64,000 nt of DNA from Polyodon spathula. Its lineage: Eukaryota; Chordata; Actinopteri; Acipenseriformes; Polyodontidae. A model generated the notes under the pieces. The model ran no database searches and was not told the origin of the DNA. It saw only the letters and a program-made list of their open reading frames with translations. The stretch spans positions 76,518,118 through 76,582,117 of the forward strand of contig NC_054537.1 of assembly GCF_017654505.1 (NCBI RefSeq). The letters are read 5' to 3'. The position numbers were made by a program, and so were the translations under genes. Position 1 is the stretch's first letter. Each line of letters starts with the position of its first letter. Positions 1 to 12,719 of this stretch are shown here, piece by piece.

Positions 1-3000
1 GGTTTATTATATCAACACGATGAGGGAGTTTAGTCACTGAGCACATTTTTTTTTTTTTTTTTTTTTTTTAAAGATTTAGGGACCACTAGATTTGGTTTTA
101 TTCTTGTCAAAACACAAAAAAACAAAACAAAAAAAACGCTTTAATGCTGTAGGGTGGGTAGGCCAACCGCCTGCGTTCTCTATGTGATTAAGCTTATAGG
201 TTTGCATGCCCAAAAGTTTTACAATGTAAACATTTCCAGAACAGTTTCATGATTTTAATTTTTTAAGTTTGTGAATAGGATGCAATCTCTCTTCTTTGCA
301 GCATCTTCATGTTGGGTGGGGGAGGTTGGTTTTATTGAGATTTTAGAAGTGCTTTAGACTGTTAATCAACTTCTTAACACACTTTATATCTAATTTATTA
401 TTAATTAGTTTATTGGATTCTCAGACAAGAATGGCACATCTACCAACTGAAAAAATGTACTCAAATATTGTGTAGTCCAATTTTTTTTATAAGGAAAAGC
501 TGTATTTGGGAGAAGGTGACCAAAGCTTTCAAAAATCTAGAACTAAGACGTACATATAGAAAGTTGGTAGAAGAGGAAGTTAAAAACAAATAGCTCATTT
601 TAATTATTTTCTGAAGTCGAGAGGTACTGGAAGGGGTTAATATAGAGCGTTGTATGATGCTGTAATGGTTTTTTTAGGTTTTTGTAAAGTGTTTTTTGTT
701 TTTGTTTTTTAAATCCTGGAGGGACGCTATAGTCGTTGCTTTTTTTTTCCAAGAAGTCAGAAGGTTTTGTTTTCTGTTGTACTTGCCTGTTTTTCATGTT
801 GCTGTCTTGAACATAGTTATGTTTGGATTGTGTTTAGAGTGCACCACTTCTCTTCACATCGGAGACTAGAGCACTGTAATCATTAATACATTTTATTTCT
901 AGGTGTGGTCCTGTTAGAATTTACGGTTGTTTCTAAACATATTTATTATTTTGTGCTTCATGTACTGCACAAAAAATATATCAACATTGTCTGTTTTCCA
1001 TTCCATAATTATAACAATTAAACAGCTGATGTACTTTTTTTCCATGTTCCATGCTCTTAATTTTTAGTCCTTGCCAATGTTAACAGTGATTCTGAGTATT
1101 AAATGGACAGACAATCTTTAGCAAACCAAAACCTTGGACAGCAGTTTACAATAAATACAGCAAGACCATGGCTAGTAAGTAAAATGTGGTAACTCAAAGG
1201 TACTTAGGACTACGGTGGCCCAGAAGTGAAAAGAGGTAGCAAATATGCAGAGAAGTAGCTGCAACCAGGGGACTGAAACATGGTAAGAGAAAGGGGTACT
1301 GACCTCAAAAACAACTGCAGACACTTCCAAAAACAGGCATTTTGTCTTTCTGCTTTTTTAAAATATTTTTTCTTTGCAATTCAGTGTCGCTGACTTCTAA
1401 ATACGTCAGCATTCACCCAAAAAGGTAATTTATGGCATAAAATTGAACTTCCAACACAAGATTTTACTTCCGGGGGATAAAATTGAACTTCTGGCAGACA
1501 CTTCTAAATAATGGACCTGCCTATTTTTGGATTCGGCTGCAGTTATTTAGATGTTGGTCCCCTGGTTGCAGCCATGTCTCTGTGTAGAGTGGATACCTCG
1601 TTGAGCTGGGCCACTGTATAGGACACGCCTGTGGATTTCTGTTTGTAGCGTTCAAATGTTAAACAGAGAGACCCAGGTTGTAATATTAATAAAGCAAGAA
1701 AAAAAAGGCTATTCTTTTTGTAAATAATAAAATATTGTATGCGGATGTATTTGTTCAGTAGTTTTGTATGAATTTTATACTTGTAACTTTTGTTTGTTGT
1801 TGGGTTGTAAAGTAAATCTTAATTCTAGCCAAATCCCACGTCGTATTATGCAATTGATTGCCCTGTCCTTTTTATACATTTTTTTACTAAAATTCTTGTT
1901 TTTCTACTGATCTACCACGAATCAAGCCCAACACATGGATAAAAAAAAGCATTCTTTGGGTCACTGTGTGTTGAGTCTCCTTCATACGTCCATCTCTTCC
2001 TATATGGACGTTTTGTGACATTGGTTAACCACTTAACCAGAGGATACCCAAGCCAACCGGATGATTCTACAGAGACTTTATTCTTAGAAAATGTATGTCT
2101 AATTCACAAAGTATAACTCAGTCAACACAGGGACTGTAAAAGGCATTTTTACAGATTCTGGCCGCTACAGGTGGATGTGTGAGCTTTTAAGGTTTGGCAT
2201 ACAGTTAATCTTCAGTGTTGGTCTGTCTTTATCCTTTCCTATATCACAGACTTTCATTGCAGCTAGGTGGCCGCTTAAAAGGGTGATTTTCCATGTGTTT
2301 GCAATCTGAGAATTATGCCATAATTCAAAACTACTAAAGAACATATTGAGTTTGCTCCTTGATGAATTACAATGAAATGTACACTTTTTGTAACGAGTTG
2401 CTGTAGCAGTTTCTGAGGAGGACAGGCAGCCAGTACTTGAATCAAAGCAAATATTAATGTTTTCTCAAGGGAAATCTGCCTTGTTTTATCTCTTTTTTTT
2501 TTTTTGACTGGGTATTGAAAAGCAGTAACACTGCAAATGTATGGTCATCCTTGATAAGCAAGAGGTAATTTAGCATGGATTCATATTTATGAGTTTTCAC
2601 GATGAATTGTAGTGGACCCTAGCAGTTACTTTGTCAGTGGCCTTGTGCATTAAAAAGCAGAAGGTAATATTGTGAAAGTAAAATAAATATTGTTTTAAAA
2701 GCCGCAACTTTGATTTGAGTTTTATACTGATGTGTTTGGACAAAACATACCTAATAGACGGAAAAAACAATAATAGTATCTGTCTGTATTATGAAATTAT
2801 TAATTTTTGATGAATCCCAAAATAGTGTTTTTGTGGTTGTTTTCAGTACAACACATTAATATGCCTAAATCTATTTCCCTTTTAAGTTTTTTCTAGTTTA
2901 GGTATTGTTTTGCTTTGCACACAATGGGCGCTATTTACAAAACTAAGGAATGTTTTTAAGGACTCTTACATTTGTTTAGGTTAAATAGTGCATTGAAAAT

Positions 3001-3825
3001 AGAGAATACAATTTTAACATTCTCTAAAGCTTTTAATTGCAAAACTTGATTTAATGAGCAACTTTGTATGAAATAGTGGATATCTAAACCATTTTTAATT
3101 TTTTTTTTTTTAGAATTGATTTATTATTTATTTTTGCAGGTTGAATAAACACCATTAGTACAAAACAAAGTATTGCAGGATCACATGCATTGTTTTGGAG
3201 CATGTACTTTGTTAGGGAATAAAATCAAATGTATTTTCCTGAATTTCTGGAGATTTATTATTATTTTTGTTCTTCAGAGCAGTTAAAATTGTTACTTCCT
3301 CTGGGTACATGTCATTGCTGGTGTATTTATTATTTGTGTTATTTATGAGCAGATGTCTGAAACATGCAGTTAGATTGCTAGAGTATTTTAGCGGTATTAG
3401 AAATGGAGATTATAGGAATCTGTCTGTTCTTACAGTGTAGCAGGATTCAACAGAAGCATGTCCATGGACAGATTACCATCCTTCCGTCTTAATTCTTGTT
3501 TTAAAAACCACAATAGAAACTACTTCCATAATAAAAATGTAATCCCACTATGGGAAGTGGTAACAATGTGTAATTAGTGGGGGTTATTTTCAGCTCATCA
3601 TTTTGTCGTTGAACTACAAAAAGTGTTCTTTGTTTCTTTGGGTATGACATACATGCGTATTACAGATGGCAGTGATTGGGATGTATACTGGTCTCCTTGT
3701 TGCATGCATTTCAAATTGATTTGCCACAGGTAATTTCCAGTTTTGACGCTATTTAAAACTAAATACAAAAGGCACAGTGAATGGTTGTCAATACTACTGA
3801 TGCAGTATTATTTTTTTAAATATAC
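1..3825 (+). other. Non-coding stretch, possible ZHX1 3' UTR or spacer
   Basis: I see no convincing coding exon on either strand. The plus strand is T-rich with several AATAAA-type signals (for example near 1687 and 2681), as in a long vertebrate 3' UTR. If the synteny seen further right continues (mirror image of human 8q24.13), the gene to the left should be ZHX1 on the plus strand, so this could be its 3' UTR; that is inference from gene order only. It contains a degenerate foldback element at about 1255-1578. Confidence 0.3.
1255..1578. repeat. Degenerate foldback element (MITE-like)
   Basis: GCTGCAACCAGGGGAC near 1258 recurs inverted as GTCCCCTGGTTGCAGC near 1557. Further inward, AACTGCAG followed by CCAAAAACAGGCA also pairs with the opposite arm. 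The arms are diverged and I saw no clear target-site duplication, so the family is unassigned. Confidence 0.5.
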
Positions 3826-4167
3826 TATAGCGTTCCCCATCGACTGATCCAACAGAGGCAGTCTGGACTACATTGTTCAGGTACATATAAGTATTTATTG
3901 CCTTTCAAATGTTTACACTGTACCAGCCCACTCTAACAGTGTACCGGAAAGTTACAACCAGCTCGGCTCTGCTCGGGCTAACCCCGCGCACCCCTATATA
4001 ATCATTCCCTTAGCCCGCCCACACGAGACTCAATCTCCTATCATAATCCCATATTAACCTGCGGTAAACACCCATGGGACCCCCATTTGCCAATCAAGAT
4101 GCCATAACGTGCTATAGGCATTGTGTGTGTCTATGTAGAATCACCCTGGGAGCAGACTGGTCCCTAA
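3826..4167 (-). repeat. LTR of a gypsy-like element (left copy, cut short by a LINE)
   Basis: About 340 bp that closely match 5477-5820 in the same orientation, beginning at the shared block around GCGTTCCCCATCGACTG and running to GGTCCCTAAT. Read on the minus strand this is the 3' LTR. Its terminal TG/CA has decayed to TA, and its right end stops where the LINE tail begins, so the last ~20 bp present in the other LTR are missing here. Confidence 0.8.
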
Positions 4168-4686
4168 TTAGTAAGACCTCATCTTGAGTCACTGGTCACC
4201 TCGCTACAAAAATGATATTGCTGCTTTAGAAAGAGTGCAAAGAAGAGCGACCAGAATTATTCCGGGTTTAAAAGGCATGTCATATGCAGACAGGCTAAAA
4301 TAATTGAATCTGTTTAGTCTTGAACAAAGAAGACTACGCGGCAACCTGATTCAAGCATTCAAATTTCTAAAAGGTATTGACAATGTCGACACAAGGGACT
4401 TTTTCGACCTGAAAAAGAAACAAGGACCAGGGGTCACAAATGGAGATTAGACAAAGGGCCATTCAGAACAGAAAATCGTGAGGGTCTGAAATCAACTCCC
4501 CAGTAATGTTGTTGAAGCTGACACCCTGGGATCCTTCAAGAAGCTGCTTGATGAGATTCTGGGATCAATAAGATACTAACAACCAAACGAGCAAGATGGG
4601 CCGAATGGCCTCCTCTCGTTTGTAAACTTTCTTATGTTCTTATAAGTGAGGTAAACTGGCATTCCTGGATACCAGCATCATTCTGT
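4168..4686 (+). mobile_element. LINE 3' tail (CR1/L2/Rex-like reverse transcriptase C-terminus plus 3' end)
   Basis: Conceptual translation on the plus strand gives the usual LINE C-terminal pattern (SPRYKNDIAALERVQRRATR, then SLEQRRLRG and DFFDLKKK), followed by a region equivalent to a VVEADTLGSFKKLLDE-type tail. Several stops and frameshifts are present. The tail runs through CTTTCTTATGTTCTTA and ends about 40 bp later at GCATCATTCTGT. The same tail is present inverted at 11267-11630, which defines the family's 3' end. It sits inside, or against, the left LTR of the gypsy element and is 5'-truncated. Confidence 0.8.
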
Positions 4687-5476
4687 CATTCCCCCAGACA
4701 CATTCATCCCCTGAATATGCTAAAATTACATCCCTAGCCAGAGTGGCAGTCCCCAAAATAAACCACCCTCTGACTCCCGAACTCATCTGGTCCTAAAGCT
4801 CCCCCTAACCTAACTATTTACAATGACAACTTCCCCTAACTCCCCAGGCCCTTGGCAGCTGAGGCTATCAGCTTCGTCCTGGGTAACTGTTGCGGTTGGG
4901 TACCCCAACCAACAGCAGAATGGGCAGTCCATGTGGGCCCTTGTGGCCCTCCTCTGTCTGTATGGGGCAGCAGGAACCATCGCCGGTTGTGGCTCACCCA
5001 CTGGAGAGTGGTACAACTCCTCTGTTGTGAGCAGCAGGTCTGGTTCTTCGGCTGGTGAGCTTTGGGCTCCTACCCCTGATCCTGCGCTGTGAGTAGACCG
5101 ACACTTTGTCTCCAGGTTGAAAGTGGGTCTCGGGCGTGGATGTCGTACTGCCGCTTCTGCCGGTTAGACTCCCCTCTTACGTGGTGGTGGGCGAATCGGT
5201 GGATTTTATCCATACGGTGTAGGTATTCCGGTCCCGGTGGTCGTCCATAAAACAACTGTGGGGGTCCTGAGCTCCCTGCCAAACATGATGGCATCAGGGA
5301 TGCACCCTGTGGTCTGGTGGACCGCTGTCCTATATGCCATGAGCAGGAGAGGGGGGTGGGTGACCCAGTCATGCTGGTGCTTCTCCACAAAGAAAGACAG
5401 CTGAACTTCCAAGGTGCGGTTGTATTGCTCCACCAGTGCCGTGGTGCGTGTCTTCTGTATCCACAGAATCTTGCAT
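4687..5476 (-). mobile_element. Gypsy-like internal region with decayed integrase
   Basis: Minus-strand translations from about 5470 down to 5070 show the C-terminal half of a Ty3/gypsy integrase: ALVEQYNRTLEVQLS, then AYRTAVHQTTGCIPDAIMFG, then in a shifted frame SNRQKRQYDIHARD. The region from 5070 to 4687 continues the element without a clear domain. Gag, protease, reverse transcriptase and RNase H are absent, so integrase follows directly after the 5' LTR. At least one frameshift separates the integrase pieces. The copy is defective. Confidence 0.75.
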
Positions 5477-5840
5477 TGTAGCGTTCCCCATCGACTGATC
5501 CCACAGAGCCACTCCGGACCACATTGTTCAGGTACATATAAGTATTTATTGCCTTTCAAATGTTTACACTGTACCAGCCCACTCTAACAGTGTACCGGAA
5601 AGTTACAACCAGCTCAGCTTCTGCCCGGGCTAACCCTGCGCACTCCTATATAATCATTCCCTTATCCCGCCCACACGAGACTCAATCTCCTATCATAATC
5701 GCATATTGCCAGCGAAAAACACCCATGGGACCCCGATTTGTCAATGAAGACGCCATAATATGCTATAGGCATGGTGTGTGTCTATGTAGAACCACCCCGG
5801 GAGCAGACTGGTCCCTAATCCTGTTTCCCCTTTTACAACA
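5477..5840 (-). repeat. LTR of the gypsy-like element (right, complete copy)
   Basis: Runs from TGTAGCGTTCCCC to CCTTTTACAACA, i.e. TG...CA on either strand, 364 bp. It matches the left copy at 3826-4167 closely, with scattered substitutions. On the minus strand this is the 5' LTR. No clean target-site duplication was found (ATAC on the left, ATAG on the right). Confidence 0.8.
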
Positions 5841-6850
5841 ATAGAGGTGATAGCACGTTACAATACAATATACCTGTTCATCCATTGGCTCAATGTTGTA
5901 TTATATTCTTGTTTTCCAAAAGGAGCCATATTAAACAAAAATTAGAGATTGAAATTATTTTATACAACCATTAAACAAGGGAACTTTTATAAAATCCCAA
6001 AGAACAACGGACTAACACTTTGAGCCACCAAAAAAGAACTCTGGGCAACCATTGCTGTTTTCTGCCAGGGTTTTTTATAGTGTAACACAGCTACAGTGTC
6101 CACATTGAATACAGAGTTTTTGTGTTGTGAGTTTGATGATTCTGTTTTCACAACCTAGAGAAAGAATTTTAGTCAAACTGACATTATATAGCACAAAATT
6201 CTGGAAATAGAAATATTTCCAACTGATGAAAATAGTTACCTACTTTTGCACAGTTGCCAAACTTTAAAAAACAAACAAACAAAAAGTGTGTGCAATAATT
6301 TATATAGTATGGAGGATTTAGTATTTGAGCTGCATGAACAAATTAAATAGTGGCGGTGGTTAACATTGCCAACTTCAAAAAGTATTAATAAATAAACGTA
6401 ATAAAAATAAGTTTCACAACATGCCAGGCAGTATTGACTGCTGGATGCATAGGTATGGTTTGATTCTGATCGATTGATTCAAGTGCACATCCCAACTGTG
6501 AAATGACAAATTGAAAAGTGACAAGCACAAGTTAATTCCTTGCACCAACACATACTGACGTATTTTTAGTCAGGTAAGTATTATTATTCCAAGCCCAAAG
6601 AATCTCACAATTTTGTATTTTCAAAAGATGGTAGGTATATGCATGTAACTCACTTTTCTTCTTTCTTTTTTTTTTAATTAATGTTGGATATTTGTTTTTG
6701 TGCCCTTATTAAACCAATCGAAAAATCTTGAGATATAATATGCCTTGTCCAGCATCCATGATAATGTCATTTCATGTTGCTTTTTGCATAATTGTAGGTG
6801 TGTAAAGTCAACAAAGTTATTTAGTATGTTTTTGTTTTTAATCAATGCAG
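5841..6850. other. Gene-free spacer
   Basis: AT-rich and without any coding exon, RNA gene or recognisable repeat that I can support. The first coding exon of C8orf76 would be expected upstream of 6851, but I did not find it here. Confidence 0.4.
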
Positions 6851-9394
6851 TGGTTTTGTGAAGAAATAACTACTGACGATGGACTTGAAAGGCAGAAAAG
6901 CCCTTTAAGTTTCGAGGGGATCTGGTGTACAGACGCCAGGACTTTCAGGTAATGAAAATGATATACATTCTCTACGGACACTAAAGGGTAAAAGTGCTTG
7001 TCAACCAGACTGGCACACACATTGGTCTCACCGTTCTAGGTGTTTAGAATGGACCATAATCTCTTTTTCTTCGGATTTTTAGTTTTGAGGTCAAACTCTT
7101 TGTTACTGGGTAACGTTACTTGTTTTTATATATATATATGGACATTTACATCAAAGATTTTTGTTACACACCAGCTTATTAATATGTATCAGTAGCTAAA
7201 TCTGTCAATGGAGAGATTTTATCATAATTTGCAAATATTTTTGCTGCAGCATTATATATGCTTTCATTTTTATAGAGGAATGAAGCAACTGAGCCCAAAC
7301 CACGTCAAGCACAAAATAGTGGGTCGGAGGAAACAGTTGATGCTAAGGTCCAAGCATGCCCGGCAACATACGGAGAATACAAAAAGTATGTGAGGCCTCA
7401 GTACTGCAGGAAGGCTACAGAGGATCTGTTGTGCAAGTCTGGTAGAAGAAAAAGCAAACACAGAGGAACAAATCTCATTGAACTGTCCGGGTCATGAAGA
7501 GATGAAAGATACCTGGCTAAGGACATGCATATGTTTTGTAAGACCAAGGTAATGTAATTTGCCTACACACGTCATTGCATGCTTATTCAACCGGTGGTGG
7601 TTTGCAGACACGTACCCAGTTTGCCACCTTGTGGTGGGTTTTGGATAGAAACTTCATAGAAATTGCACATTACATGTTGGGTGGAGGAGGAACTACATGT
7701 TGTTAAGATGACACATGTAGGAGAGAACAAAAGGTGCATAATGTTAGTAACAGCTGTGTTAATACATTTGCTAATTGAATGTCTACAAGTAATAAGATTA
7801 AACTGCTTTTTATTTTTTCAAAATCTATACTCCTTGTGGCAGGATAGCTTGGGTCTATGAGGTCAGACCAGAAATGAAAGCATCACAGGTTTTAATACGT
7901 ATCATCTATGAACAAAAACACAAACATTGATACAAAGCAAAAGGCACAATGGCCAAAAGAAACAAACAGAACATGGAACAATTAAACAAACAAGTATTGT
8001 GCTGTTGTTTATATTTACGTTTTTACTCCTCACCACTGAAGTTCCGCCTTTGAACACACTAACCTCTTTCTCACCTGTGATCATCCTATTTGACTTGGGC
8101 CACATTTTATTTTCAAGCTGCTGTTCTGCACTCGTCGTGTGTCATCAAGGAGGAGATTGATGGGATACTCCGCAGCCTACAACTGAAGAAAGAGACACTT
8201 CACCTAATTACAGAGGTGAGGGCGAAAAACTTGCCATAATGTGTTTCAATGTGGGTCCCTACTGTACCAAAAAGTGCCCAATGTAACACAGAAAACAGTC
8301 TCTAACTAGAATGATCTTGTAGTCAAGTTAAGAGAAGTAGGATACATTACAACAAACTCCTTTTAAAAGAGCCCAATTCTGTGTTTTATGGTGCGACGCA
8401 TCCATACATAGAAATAAACAGATTTTAGTAGCCCTATTACAGAGGATGACTCATTTGTCACGTTATCAAGTGATCATTTACCTTTTCCTGTGTCAGTTGA
8501 GTATCAGTAAGGGCATAATTTTACTACTCTTCTCAATGCCTGTTTGAAAAGTTGCGTTTCTGACTAAGACAGAGATCTAGGAATTGCAGAGAGATTACTC
8601 ATAAGAGCCATTTTCATAAGCTTTTTTGTACTCTTTTTTTCTTTCTTTCTTTGTTGTCTGCGTACTGATTGATTACTGTACAAGCCTTGGCAATGAGGTG
8701 TACATTTTCAAAGGCACTCCTATTAGAACCATGAAGACCATGAAAACCCAGTGTTATTGTCCAATGGTCCAAATAAAAAATCTATCAGTTTATACAGAAA
8801 ATATTGTAATTTTCAGCTTGCTAATCATTGTAATATCAGAAGCAAGGCACTTCCTGGAATGCCATTTTTACAGAAACACATACTTGTACTAAAATGTGAC
8901 CAAATGTGTCTGGCAATCCTTATGGTCATGTACCATTTGGTTTCTGGTTAAGAATGACCAAATGCTTTGAGATATTGGTCACAACTGATGATTAAGTTTG
9001 TGTATTGTTGAATAAAAATGAATCTATTGTGGCAGATAATAAATCAGCATAGATACTGGTGCCAGACTTTATTAACTAAATGTTTCAAAATTATTACATT
9101 TTATTTTATCAATTCAAAACATATGTAAAAGTGTTTCAAATTTGATACACATGAATTGTATTTCTGTCAGTCAAGTTCCATCATGGGTAAAAATAACAGA
9201 TATATTCTCATGTATTTTAGGTGATGGGAGAAGACCTTGTTGTAGAAAAGTTAAAAGAGGAAAGCCAGGAAGCTGAAAATTCCTCCTCGCTGGCCTGACT
9301 ACAGGTGCTGTCAGGCCCTATGTTTGAGGAGAAGTGGTTTGGCAAGATCCGGGAAACAGTCCTGTCTGGAGAAGGGACAGACTGCTGTTGGTAG
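6851..9394 (+). pseudogene. C8orf76: C8orf76 relic (decayed TPR-like gene), four exon remnants
   Basis: Four pieces look like C8orf76 exons with conserved splice signals. 6851-6948: starts WFCEEITTDDG and ends, in another frame, KFRGDLVYRRQDFQ, close to the human WFYEETESSDD...KFKGDLAYRRQEYQ. 7276-7548: acidic reading frame, then after a frame change near 7440 it ends TWLRTCICFVRP, like human TQLKACASFIRT. 8118-8215: IKEEIDGILRSLQLKKETLH. 9221-9394: VMGEDLVVEK... then FEEKWFGKIRE. Lesions: a one-base frameshift in the first piece, another in the second, a phase mismatch between the second and third, and an in-frame TGA at 9296-9298. The first coding exon and the middle exons were not found. 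Position next to FAM83A fits known vertebrate synteny. The human gene is poorly characterised, so I give no function. Uncorrected sequencing indels are an alternative, but FAM83A, DERL1 and ZHX2 nearby are clean. Confidence 0.7.
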
Positions 9395-11266
9395 ATGAAA
9401 TGAATAAATGTAACATTTGTCAAGTACTGCATGAAATAGAATGTCTGCCATCTTCAGAAATATTTTACACACTGACGAACATCACCAGAGGAGGTTGCTT
9501 GATGTGTTTTAACTAAAAGGTCATGAAGAAAAAACTCTTAATTCCAAAATATCAAAACCAGTTAGCAACAAATACAAAAAAGATTTGCTTTTGATGCTGT
9601 CCTTTTATAGCCTGTAATTTTATGACCTTGTACTGTTCTACATTTTTTTTTCTTTTTTAAAAAAATTAAAACTGCCTTTTCAAGCTCTGGTCTTGGGGCC
9701 TTTCTTTTTTAAATTCAGTTAACCCCATCCATATTTATATTGCTCACCCAGAGTCATGCTGTATTTAGAAAACACTGTGTGATCTTTATGGAAAGTATAA
9801 TGTATTACCAGCACAAATACAGTTTGCTATCATTGTTTTCGCTGCTGCTCAAAAATTACATGCAATATTTTTGCTTGTTATTTCGTGAAAAAGTTGTTTA
9901 CTGAACTTGCTGGAGAAGCAAAACATACAGTAGGAAGATATTCAGGTACATCTGATGAGGTTTGGTCTAAATTAGGGAACAGTTTTTGTCAATTTTTTTT
10001 AATGACAGTTTCTTTGTTTTTTTGTACCGTGGTGCTGCAGTTACTGGTGGCTAACTGAATCTCTGCCTTTAAAGTTGCAGTTTGAAGCGCGGATATAGTG
10101 TGTTGTGGTGCTTCATTGTGGTACTAGTCTTGTCAGTCACAATTACAGAACCCTTTTTTGGGGTACTGAAATGAAACACAACTGTTCTTCCCTGCATTTG
10201 GATACTATTTAAGGTAGCACTGTACTAATTTAAATCTATAAAGTGAATCCCCTTGTTAACTAAACATCTTGCTATCCCTCAATAGATAATCCTTCTTTAA
10301 GAAAGGCAAAATAATACATATCAGTAAATGAAACTAACAAGTGCATTGAAACTACGAATGACTATTTTGACTATTTTGTCAAGCTAAAAAAATGTACCCA
10401 AGAATTAACTGGGAAATCTTAACCATTTTTGTCAGGTCAGTACATTTATTCCAGTTAATAATGACCAGGTGTTCAAAGTAAAGATTAGTTATGTACCTGG
10501 TTCTTTATTTTTGGTTGGATCAGAAATCTATAAACTTGACACCAGTTGCAGTTTTTCAGCTTACTGTACCTTTTAGAATGATAGTTGCATAACTGTTAGA
10601 AAAAAACTGAAGATTGACATAATGGCAAATCAAATTCTTATGTTTTCTTGTGTAAACCTGTCAGAATCAATATCATCCTATTTTAGAAACTGGGTGGCGC
10701 CTAGTTTATTTGTAGCCCATATCGTGTCTCACTGGCAGGTTTTTTTCTTTTATGGCAGTCATGTAGAAAAGCCAAAACCTTGGCGTGGCTGCTCATTAAG
10801 TAATTAGTATTGCATGGCCACTTCATTTCCCGTAACATGTTAGATGCCTTTTAGCATTTTTTTAAATCTCTTTTTAAAATTATGATTAATGCTGAGACTA
10901 AAAATGAACTAAACTGACACCTAAACAGCTAAGAGTATATTTATCCACAGGGAATAAATGCTGTTTTTACAAACAGCATTTTGCTGGGTCGACCCCAGGT
11001 AAAGCCTATAAGAGACAACATACAATTCTACATTAAAAGCAGGAACTTCCCTAATCTATCTTTCAAAGTTTTTTTTTTGCTTCCATTGCTTTACGCAACT
11101 AATCTCCCCTCCAATATCTTCCACTTTTTTGTGTTTTTTTGGGGGTCATTCAAATACCACCAATATGATCTGATGTACAGTGTAAAAGTCAATTGTAAGT
11201 TGGAGTTTGTGCCCTCAGTCTGGAGGTATACTAGTAAGGTAGCATCTGTGTGAACTCCAAAAAAGA
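9395..11266. other. Gene-free spacer
   Basis: Downstream of the C8orf76 relic. A T-rich stretch near 9640-9670 could hold its former 3' end. I see no exon or recognisable repeat apart from simple poly(T) runs. Confidence 0.4.
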
Positions 11267-11940
11267 CCACAGAATGATGCTGGTATCCAGGAATGCCAGT
11301 TTACCTCACTCATAAGAACATAAGAAAGTTTACAAATGAGAGGAGGCCATTCGGCCCGTCTTGCTCGTTTGGTTGTTAGTAGCTTATTGATCCCAGAATC
11401 TCATCAAGCAGCTTCTTGAAGGATCCCAGGGTGTCAGCTTCAACAACATTACTGGGGAGTTGGTTCCAGACTCTCTCAATTCACTTTGTAAAAAAAAGTG
11501 CCTCCTATTTCCTGTTCTGAATGCCCCTGCATCTAATCTCCATTTGTGACCCCTCATGCTTGTTTCTTTTTTCAGGTCGAAAAAGTCCCTTAGGTTGAGA
11601 TTGTCAATGCATTTTAGCAATGCTAATTTCTGTCTCTCTCTTGGCCTTTCTAGCTTCCTTTTTGACTTGTATTTGCAGTTCCAAGTACTCTCTCTGTGAA
11701 CTTTGTTATTGGTCCCTTTTTTCACTGAATATATTTTTAATTGATCTATTAAACCATTTTGGCCATTTTGTTTTAGATTTAGATTTGTCTACTTTTGGGA
11801 TGTAATTGTTTTGCGCCTCTAGTACTACATTTTTGAAAAACAGCCATCCTTTTTCTGTGGATGTTTTCTCTATTTTACTCCAATCTACTTCTGTAAGTCT
11901 CTGTTTCATTCCTTCATAGTTTGCCTTTTTACAATTTTAA
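11267..11940 (-). mobile_element. Internally deleted LINE copy, same family as 4168-4686
   Basis: The left end (CACAGAATGATGCTGG, then TAAGAACATAAGAAAG) is the reverse complement of the tail at about 4640-4686. Minus-strand translation from 11725 gives RDFFDLKKE and RGHKWRLDAGAFRTGN, the LINE C-terminus. Further upstream on the minus strand (11909-11706) WSKIEKTS and KSKTKWPKWFNRSIKN resemble the segment before the reverse transcriptase. The catalytic reverse transcriptase core between the two parts is missing, so this is an internal deletion derivative. Confidence 0.75.
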
Positions 11941-12626
11941 ACCTTAGCTTTAGTCTTTACTTTTGGGGTTTAAAAAAGCACTTAAATTGAGACCATGTTG
12001 TAATCTGAGTTTGCCAATGGTTCGCTGACCTTGTTGTTGTAGTTATTCTGTCTTCGAAATGGAACCCAGTCTTCTGTTTTGTCAATTTGTTTACAACCCT
12101 CAAGGATGATTAAAATCCATGGTAGAAAAATAGTGGAGTGCATCCTGGCATGTCAGACTTTTAGATGTTTTAGCTAAAGTTTGGGTAGGTTCCAATTGGA
12201 TGGGCCGATGTGCACTATGGCAATGTAAGGATACGTACAAAGGGATGTGTGGCTGCAAAACACTGATATTGCTGGGTTATTCCATGTCAACTCAACCAGA
12301 GTTACAGAATACGCTGTCAGGATAATCCATTGCTATATGCCATTGTAACATTTTACACCACTAGGGAATAACCCTGGATTGTGTCAATCGGGTGGTTATC
12401 CAGGGATCATCCCTCAAAATAGAAGGCAGATGAAATCCAGTAACATAAAAGGCTCTAATAACATCCAGGGGTGCTTTATCCCAGCAGGGTATAAATTGAT
12501 CAAATCAACCCCCAAATTAATTAATATACATATGCATTATTATATTGGAATACTATAGCTTTATTTTCCTTCTTTGTAAGGTACCATATATGCGTATTTT
12601 GTATCTGGATGGGGAAAGGGAGCATA

Positions 12627-12719
<93 letters not shown>

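Noticed and set aside
4823..5092. Plus-strand 89-codon frame
   Set aside because: It overlaps the minus-strand gypsy internal region and has no recognisable motif.
7208..7393. 61-codon ATG frame across the second C8orf76 exon remnant
   Set aside because: It starts in the intron and uses a frame without similarity. The exon begins after the AG at 7275.
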